DNA of 64,000 nt, from the NCBI GenBank assembly GCA_040386155.1, contig JAZKFZ010000001.1, positions 124,001-188,000 on the forward strand, read 5' to 3'. Below are positions 59,510 to 64,000 of the stretch, piece by piece. Under the pieces are notes generated by a model. The model did no database searches. It worked only from the letters and a program-made list of their open reading frames with translations, and had not been told where the DNA came from. How positions within the stretch are numbered: position 1 is the stretch's first letter; the number at the start of each line of letters is the position of its first letter. Made by a program: the position numbers and the translations under genes. The DNA comes from M0103 sp040386155 (GTDB taxonomy: Bacteria > Bacteroidota > Bacteroidia > Flavobacteriales_D > Crocinitomicaceae).

Positions 59510-62500
59510 ATGAAACTTTCAAAAATAACCATAGTTTTAAGTTTACTACTGTTGTCATTTGCGCAGCAAGCGTCGGCTCAAATAGATACCGCATTTTGGT
59601 TTGCAGCTCCTTGGGTGTCACCTGATCACGCAAGCAATGTTCCCGTGGTGTTTCGCGTTTCTAGTTTTGGATCACCCACCACTGTGCATATTTTTCAACC
59701 AGCGGGGGCTTATGACACCACCTTTTTAATGCCCGCTAACTCACTTACTTCAGTTGATGTATCTTATTTCATTAATACCTTAGAGGCTAAACCAGCGAAT
59801 ACTGCATTGGATTTTGGAATAAAGATTGAATCGGATACTTTGATTACTGTTGTTTATGAAGTGGTAACGGTTGTAAATAACCCGGAAACATATTCTGTTA
59901 AAGGTCAAAATGGCCTCGGCTTAGAGTTTGTGACTCCTTTTCAAGTAAATTGGAACAATGGAAGTTATGCGCCCAATCAGCCCAAGCAAATGTTTTGTAT
60001 TGTAGCCACTGAAGACAATACTACCATTTGGATTACTCCCAAAGCCGATGTTGTTGGACATCCTGCAGGTGTTACCTACTCCATTATTTTGAACAGGGGT
60101 CAGGTGTATACCGCTCAAAATGTAACGCAAACAACCTCTGTTGCTGGAAGTAATCTTAGCGGCTCAATCATTGTGGCAAACAAACCTATTGCAGTTACTG
60201 TTTCTGACGACTCCGTTGCAAATGTTGCAGGAGGAGGTTGTAGAGATTTAATGGGAGATCAAATTGTACCTACGGATGTTATCGGAACGGAGTATATTAT
60301 TAACAAGGGAGGCATGAATGTGGCGTCCCAAGAAAGTTTTTACGTTGTTGCAACAGAAAATTTTACTCAAATTACAATCACCGATTTAGGAGGAACAACC
60401 GTTCAATTACTTAATCAAGGAGACACGTATCGCTACATCGTAACCCAACCATTAGTACATGTACTGGGCACAAAACCTGTCTACTTATTGCAGGCAAGTG
60501 GTTTTGGGTGTGAATTTGGCGAGGCACTGCTTCCCCCTCTTAACTGTGCTGGTTCATCTCAAGTTAGTTTTACGAGAACCAATGGACAAGCATTTTTTCT
60601 AAATCTACTTTGTCCAACCTCTGCTATCAACAATTTTTTACTAAATGGAAGCGCAACACTTGTTCCAGGTACAGCTTTTAGCTTAGTACCAGGCACTGGT
60701 GGATTATGGAGTGGTGCACAAATTCAGTTCACAACTGTACAAATACCCCCTAGTACCACCAATTTAATTGAAAACACAAGCGACCTTTTTGCTTTAGGTG
60801 TCATTAATGGGGGTTCAACTTCTGGTTGTTTGTTTCACTATATGTCCTCTTTTCAACGAAAAGTGTATACAAAAGCAGGGAATGATACTATTTTGTGTAA
60901 TGGTGAGACTTCTATTGATCTTTTGGGAAGTGTTTCTGGTGGAACGAATACTGGGATCTGGGAAGTATTAGACGGTACTGGTGTTTTGGCAAGTCCAACA
61001 GCGCTTAACACCACCTATGCGCCAACAGCGAGTGATTTTGCGCAAGGTTTTTTGACATTTGTACTTAGCTCAACAGGAAATTGTGATCCAGTTACAGACA
61101 CCATGAAAGTTGCTTTTATTCAATCGCCAATTGTAGGTGTTGGATCGGACTTATCTTATTGTAAAAATAATGTAGGCACAATTCCTATTGCTGGATCGGT
61201 AGCCTTCGCCTCCGCCGGTGTGTGGTCGGGTGGAAATGGTGGAGCAATTGGAAGTAGTGGAAGTTTAAATACAAATTATACGCCATCTCCTGCGGATTTG
61301 GCTGCTGATAGTGTTGCATTATTTTTAACATCTTCTGGAAGCTTTTTCTCTTGTCCAAATGATGAAGACACCTTGGTGATTTATTTCACTGAAGCGCCAG
61401 CTGTCATTGCTGGTCCAGACTTGGTGGTGTGTTCGAATATGACTTCTGTTCCTTTGAATGGTGCTGTTACAGGATCATCTACAACAGGATCATGGACAAC
61501 TTCAGGTGCTGGTGCATTTAGTCCAAGTCAGACGCAATTAGCAAATGATTATTTAATAACTCCTTCAGACACTTCAGTAGGTGTTATCATATTGACTTTA
61601 ACTTCGTTGAATAATGGCAATTGTTTGGCTGTTCAAGATAGTTTGCAGCTAACGATTGTGCCTCAGCCCGACATTCAAATCACAACTCCTGATTCAGTTT
61701 GTTCAAATACTTCATTGCTTTCCTTAAACGGAACTGTCACAGGAGGATTCAGCACGATGTGGGAGGTGAATGGATTTGGGTCAATTACAAGCCCAACCAA
61801 CTTAAACACTAGTTATACCGTTTCTGTCATCGACACAACAATCGGGTATATCGACCTCATTTTATCCACCACTGGATTCTGTCCTGTAAATTCAGATTCC
61901 ATTCGTGTTCATTTTATCGATCCTCCTCAATTGAATGCAGGAATAAACCAGCAATTCTGTCAAAATGAAGCAATTGCGCTCAATGGATTGATTTCAGGAC
62001 CAAATCAAACTGGATTGTGGACATCGATGGGGACAGGATATTTTGATCCAGGAAACGCCTTCTTATCAACGTTCTACTTCCCATCTGCAGATGACATTTC
62101 AAATGGTGGCGTCAATCTAATATTAAGCGCACCATCTGCATTTGGTTGTGTGCCTGATAATGACACCATTTTTGCACAGTTTAAAGCCGTACCGCTTGCA
62201 AACTTCTCTGCTACATCAGTGTGTGAGCAAAGTAATACTGTATTTACAGACAATTCAACAAGTGCCGCGGGAACGATTAACTCGTGGGCATGGGATTTTG
62301 CTGACGCTAGTGGATCTATTACTTCAGATCCAGTGCATACGTATGGGGCCTATGGCAATTATAATGTTTCATTAATTGTTGGTTCTACCAATGGTTGTTT
62401 CGACACCCTTGTGCAATCAGTTACAGTGCACCCAAATCCGCAAGCAATATTTAGTAATGACCCTGTTTGTGAAGGGATGGTGACACAGTTCATGGACAAT

Positions 62501-63196
62501 TCTTTTATTCCGAGTGGAACAATCACCAATTGGAGTTGGGAGTTTTACAACGGCGCAATGAGTAGTGCTCAAAATCCGACTGCGGTGTATCCACTTTCGG
62601 GTTCTTTTGCTGCAACTTTAACGGTTACTTCTGCCTTAGGTTGTGAGGGTAGCACTACAACAATTTTGTCTGTAAATCCAGCTCCTCAGGCAGACTTTAC
62701 GATGAATCCTAATCCAGCTTTGGTGTTAGAAAATGTCAATTTTACAGATCAATCAACAGGTAATCAATTAGTAGGATGGTTCTGGGATTTTGGTGATGGA
62801 CAGGGAGACAATAGTCAAAATACGATTCATAATTATGCCAACGGTGGAGATTATGAAGTTGCCTTGATTGTAACAGATATCAATGGTTGTGTGGATACTG
62901 CGTATAGAGATTTATCGATTGCTTTACTTCCAGTATTGCCAACAGGCTTTTCTCCCAATGGAGATAACGAAAATGATGTCTTCATTATTCGAGGTGGGCC
63001 TTTTAAATCAGTAGACTTTAAGATTTACAACAATTGGGGACAATTGATTTATGAATCAGATGATGCATTAGAAGGTTGGAATGGAATGTACCAAAGCGAA
63101 AATGCTCCTCTTGGTGTGTACACATGGACATTTGTTGTGGAGATGCCCAACGGACAAATTATTAAGAAATCGGGTGATGTGACCTTAATTCGATAA
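59510..63196 (+). CDS. Large surface adhesin, paralogue of the 55112 gene
   Basis: 1228 residues with the same plan as the 55112-58531 protein: signal peptide; IgGFc-binding-like N-terminal region (DTAFWFAAPWVSPDH; VVTEDNTTIWITPK-like block at about 163); five repeats of about 88 residues (about 450-890); three PKD domains (about 890-1140; WAWDFADASGSI, WSWEFYNGAMSS, WFWDFGDGQGDN); and a CHU_C/type B sorting domain (about 1145-1228; PTGFSPNGDNENDVFIIRGG, KIYNNWGQLIYES). The repeat count differs from the first copy (five against four), suggesting growth or loss of units after duplication. Its PorP/SprF partner follows after 2 bases. Confidence 0.9.
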   Translation: MKLSKITIVLSLLLLSFAQQASAQIDTAFWFAAPWVSPDHASNVPVVFRVSSFGSPTTVHIFQPAGAYDTTFLMPANSLTSVDVSYFINTLEAKPANTALDFGIKIESDTLITVVYEVVTVVNNPETYSVKGQNGLGLEFVTPFQVNWNNGSYAPNQPKQMFCIVATEDNTTIWITPKADVVGHPAGVTYSIILNRGQVYTAQNVTQTTSVAGSNLSGSIIVANKPIAVTVSDDSVANVAGGGCRDLMGDQIVPTDVIGTEYIINKGGMNVASQESFYVVATENFTQITITDLGGTTVQLLNQGDTYRYIVTQPLVHVLGTKPVYLLQASGFGCEFGEALLPPLNCAGSSQVSFTRTNGQAFFLNLLCPTSAINNFLLNGSATLVPGTAFSLVPGTGGLWSGAQIQFTTVQIPPSTTNLIENTSDLFALGVINGGSTSGCLFHYMSSFQRKVYTKAGNDTILCNGETSIDLLGSVSGGTNTGIWEVLDGTGVLASPTALNTTYAPTASDFAQGFLTFVLSSTGNCDPVTDTMKVAFIQSPIVGVGSDLSYCKNNVGTIPIAGSVAFASAGVWSGGNGGAIGSSGSLNTNYTPSPADLAADSVALFLTSSGSFFSCPNDEDTLVIYFTEAPAVIAGPDLVVCSNMTSVPLNGAVTGSSTTGSWTTSGAGAFSPSQTQLANDYLITPSDTSVGVIILTLTSLNNGNCLAVQDSLQLTIVPQPDIQITTPDSVCSNTSLLSLNGTVTGGFSTMWEVNGFGSITSPTNLNTSYTVSVIDTTIGYIDLILSTTGFCPVNSDSIRVHFIDPPQLNAGINQQFCQNEAIALNGLISGPNQTGLWTSMGTGYFDPGNAFLSTFYFPSADDISNGGVNLILSAPSAFGCVPDNDTIFAQFKAVPLANFSATSVCEQSNTVFTDNSTSAAGTINSWAWDFADASGSITSDPVHTYGAYGNYNVSLIVGSTNGCFDTLVQSVTVHPNPQAIFSNDPVCEGMVTQFMDNSFIPSGTITNWSWEFYNGAMSSAQNPTAVYPLSGSFAATLTVTSALGCEGSTTTILSVNPAPQADFTMNPNPALVLENVNFTDQSTGNQLVGWFWDFGDGQGDNSQNTIHNYANGGDYEVALIVTDINGCVDTAYRDLSIALLPVLPTGFSPNGDNENDVFIIRGGPFKSVDFKIYNNWGQLIYESDDALEGWNGMYQSENAPLGVYTWTFVVEMPNGQIIKKSGDVTLIR

Positions 63197-63198
63197 AA

Positions 63199-64000
63199 AT
63201 GAAAAAGATATTAGTACTATTTATCGCATTATTTTCGTTTGGAAAAGCAAGCGCACAAGACGGCCACCTTTCGATGTACGATGCGTCGCCTTTGTTCCTC
63301 AACGCTGGGTTAACCGGAGTTTTTGAAGGAAAATGGAGGTTGCATGCCAACTATCGTACCCAATGGAAATCGGTGAATTTTAAACCCTACCAATCAGCTT
63401 TGATTAGTTTTGATATGCCAGTAGGGAAGTGGGGTTTTGGTGTTCAACTCAACAATTTTAGGGCTGGATATGGAAACTTTAATGTTTTACAAGGTTTACT
63501 TTCTGCAGCCTACACCGTTCCATTATCTAAGAAAAGAACACACATGCTTTCTTTTGGGGTGCAAGCTGGTGCCACACAGAAATCGCTAGAGTATCAATTG
63601 TTATCGTTCAATAATCAATATACCATTACTGATGGAGGTGGCTTTGATCAGACAGTAACTTCAGGTGAAAATTTTGGTGCCCAATCGAGAATTCTGCCAT
63701 CTACCAACGCAAGTATTATTTATTATTTTGCAAAACAGCAGAGTAGATTGAATCCATTTGTTGGCTTTTCAGCATTTAATTTAATTGAACCGAAGGAATC
63801 ATTTTATGATCAAGACAATCGTTTACCACGTCGTTTTTATGCACATATTGGAACTAGAATTAACATCACAGAGCAGTTCTACTTACTTCCAAAGGTGTTG
63901 TTTATGCAGCAACGAAAGTTTAGTGAGCAGACCTATGCCCTTGAGGCAGGTTATTTCTTGAAAGGAAGTGAACTATATCTTTTAGGTGGCCTGATTTACC
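63199..64000 (+). CDS. PorP/SprF-family T9SS membrane protein (second copy), 3' part missing
   Basis: The first 267 codons are in the window; the gene runs off the end. It has a signal peptide (ILVLFIALFSFGKASAQ), then GHLSMYDASPLFLNAGLTGVFEG, the family N-terminal block (asx-NPaxxG-like), and barrel strands (KWRLHANYRTQWKSV; MPVGKWGFGVQLNNFRAGYG; HMLSFGVQAGATQKS). It is more distant from the first copy than the two adhesins are from each other, which argues against a very recent duplication. It is the expected partner of the adhesin just upstream. Confidence 0.9.
   Translation, partial: MKKILVLFIALFSFGKASAQDGHLSMYDASPLFLNAGLTGVFEGKWRLHANYRTQWKSVNFKPYQSALISFDMPVGKWGFGVQLNNFRAGYGNFNVLQGLLSAAYTVPLSKKRTHMLSFGVQAGATQKSLEYQLLSFNNQYTITDGGGFDQTVTSGENFGAQSRILPSTNASIIYYFAKQQSRLNPFVGFSAFNLIEPKESFYDQDNRLPRRFYAHIGTRINITEQFYLLPKVLFMQQRKFSEQTYALEAGYFLKGSELYLLGGLIY

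Noticed and set aside
1..64000. CRISPR arrays, insertion sequences, prophage, rRNA operon
   Set aside because: Looked for evenly spaced direct repeats, transposase or integrase motifs, phage structural genes and rRNA sequence; none was seen.

Overview
The window comes from a bacterium of the phylum Bacteroidota, probably a Flavobacteriales relative. Reasons: several genes carry type IX secretion (T9SS) type A or type B (CHU_C) sorting domains; there are PorP/SprF-family proteins; IspG is the long form; NusA is short; a DUF4175 protein is present; and promoters follow the Bacteroidota -7 pattern TAnnTTTG. The DNA is A+T rich throughout. The genus cannot be fixed from the sequence alone; a Crocinitomicaceae-like lineage is only a guess.

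Layout. 1-2204 (minus): tatA, gatA and a truncated MltD-like lytic transglycosylase. 2205-8111: an accessory block with no housekeeping genes. Three attC-like imperfect inverted repeats plus one lone core site separate about 2.35, 2.28 and 1.03 kb segments, an arrangement like a cluster of integron attC sites lacking an integrase (CALIN). The cassettes encode a PIN-like, coiled-coil, membrane-anchored protein; a HEPN-like protein paired with a PIN-like/SEC-C protein; and two small unknown proteins. This is the most novel part of the window. 8275-12931 (minus): the rimP-nusA-infB operon with a full promoter, a leader hairpin and a terminator whose loop is a REP-like motif. 12980-14754: a DUF3109 protein and a fatty acid desaturase. 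14797-18646 (minus): a multi-PAS HisKA_2 sensor kinase and its LytTR response regulator. 19248-22400: rpiB, a TlpA-like thioredoxin protein, and an ECF sigma factor overlapping an anti-sigma-like protein that ends in a CHU_C-type domain. 22397-25685 (minus): an operon of epimerase, CPBP protease, SDR and a 7-TM protein. 25712-27757 (minus): gltX, folB and tRNA-Cys.

27902-34108 (plus): an operon of a DUF4175 coiled-coil membrane protein, an RsbW-like ATPase, ybeY and mnmG. Three parS-like centromere sites flank mnmG, which suggests proximity to the replication origin. 34113-40760: a small secreted protein, long-form ispG, a YjbR/MmcQ protein, a beta-barrel, a DEAD-box helicase, an NAD-binding protein and a secreted rhodanese. 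40801-42217: a nested inverted-repeat element, a frameshifted remnant of a T9SS cargo gene, a small lipoprotein and an outer-membrane protein. 42186-54825 (minus): a DUF1801 protein, a T9SS-exported PA-domain protein, the sdhCAB respiratory complex, LD-carboxypeptidase, an alpha/beta hydrolase, polA, a small charged protein and cysS.

55112-64000 (plus): two consecutive modules, each a large IgGFc-binding-like adhesin with repeats, PKD domains and a CHU_C sorting domain, followed by a PorP/SprF partner. The last partner runs off the window end. Together with the type A cargo, the CHU_C anti-sigma-like protein and the pseudogene, these show a cell that invests heavily in T9SS surface display.
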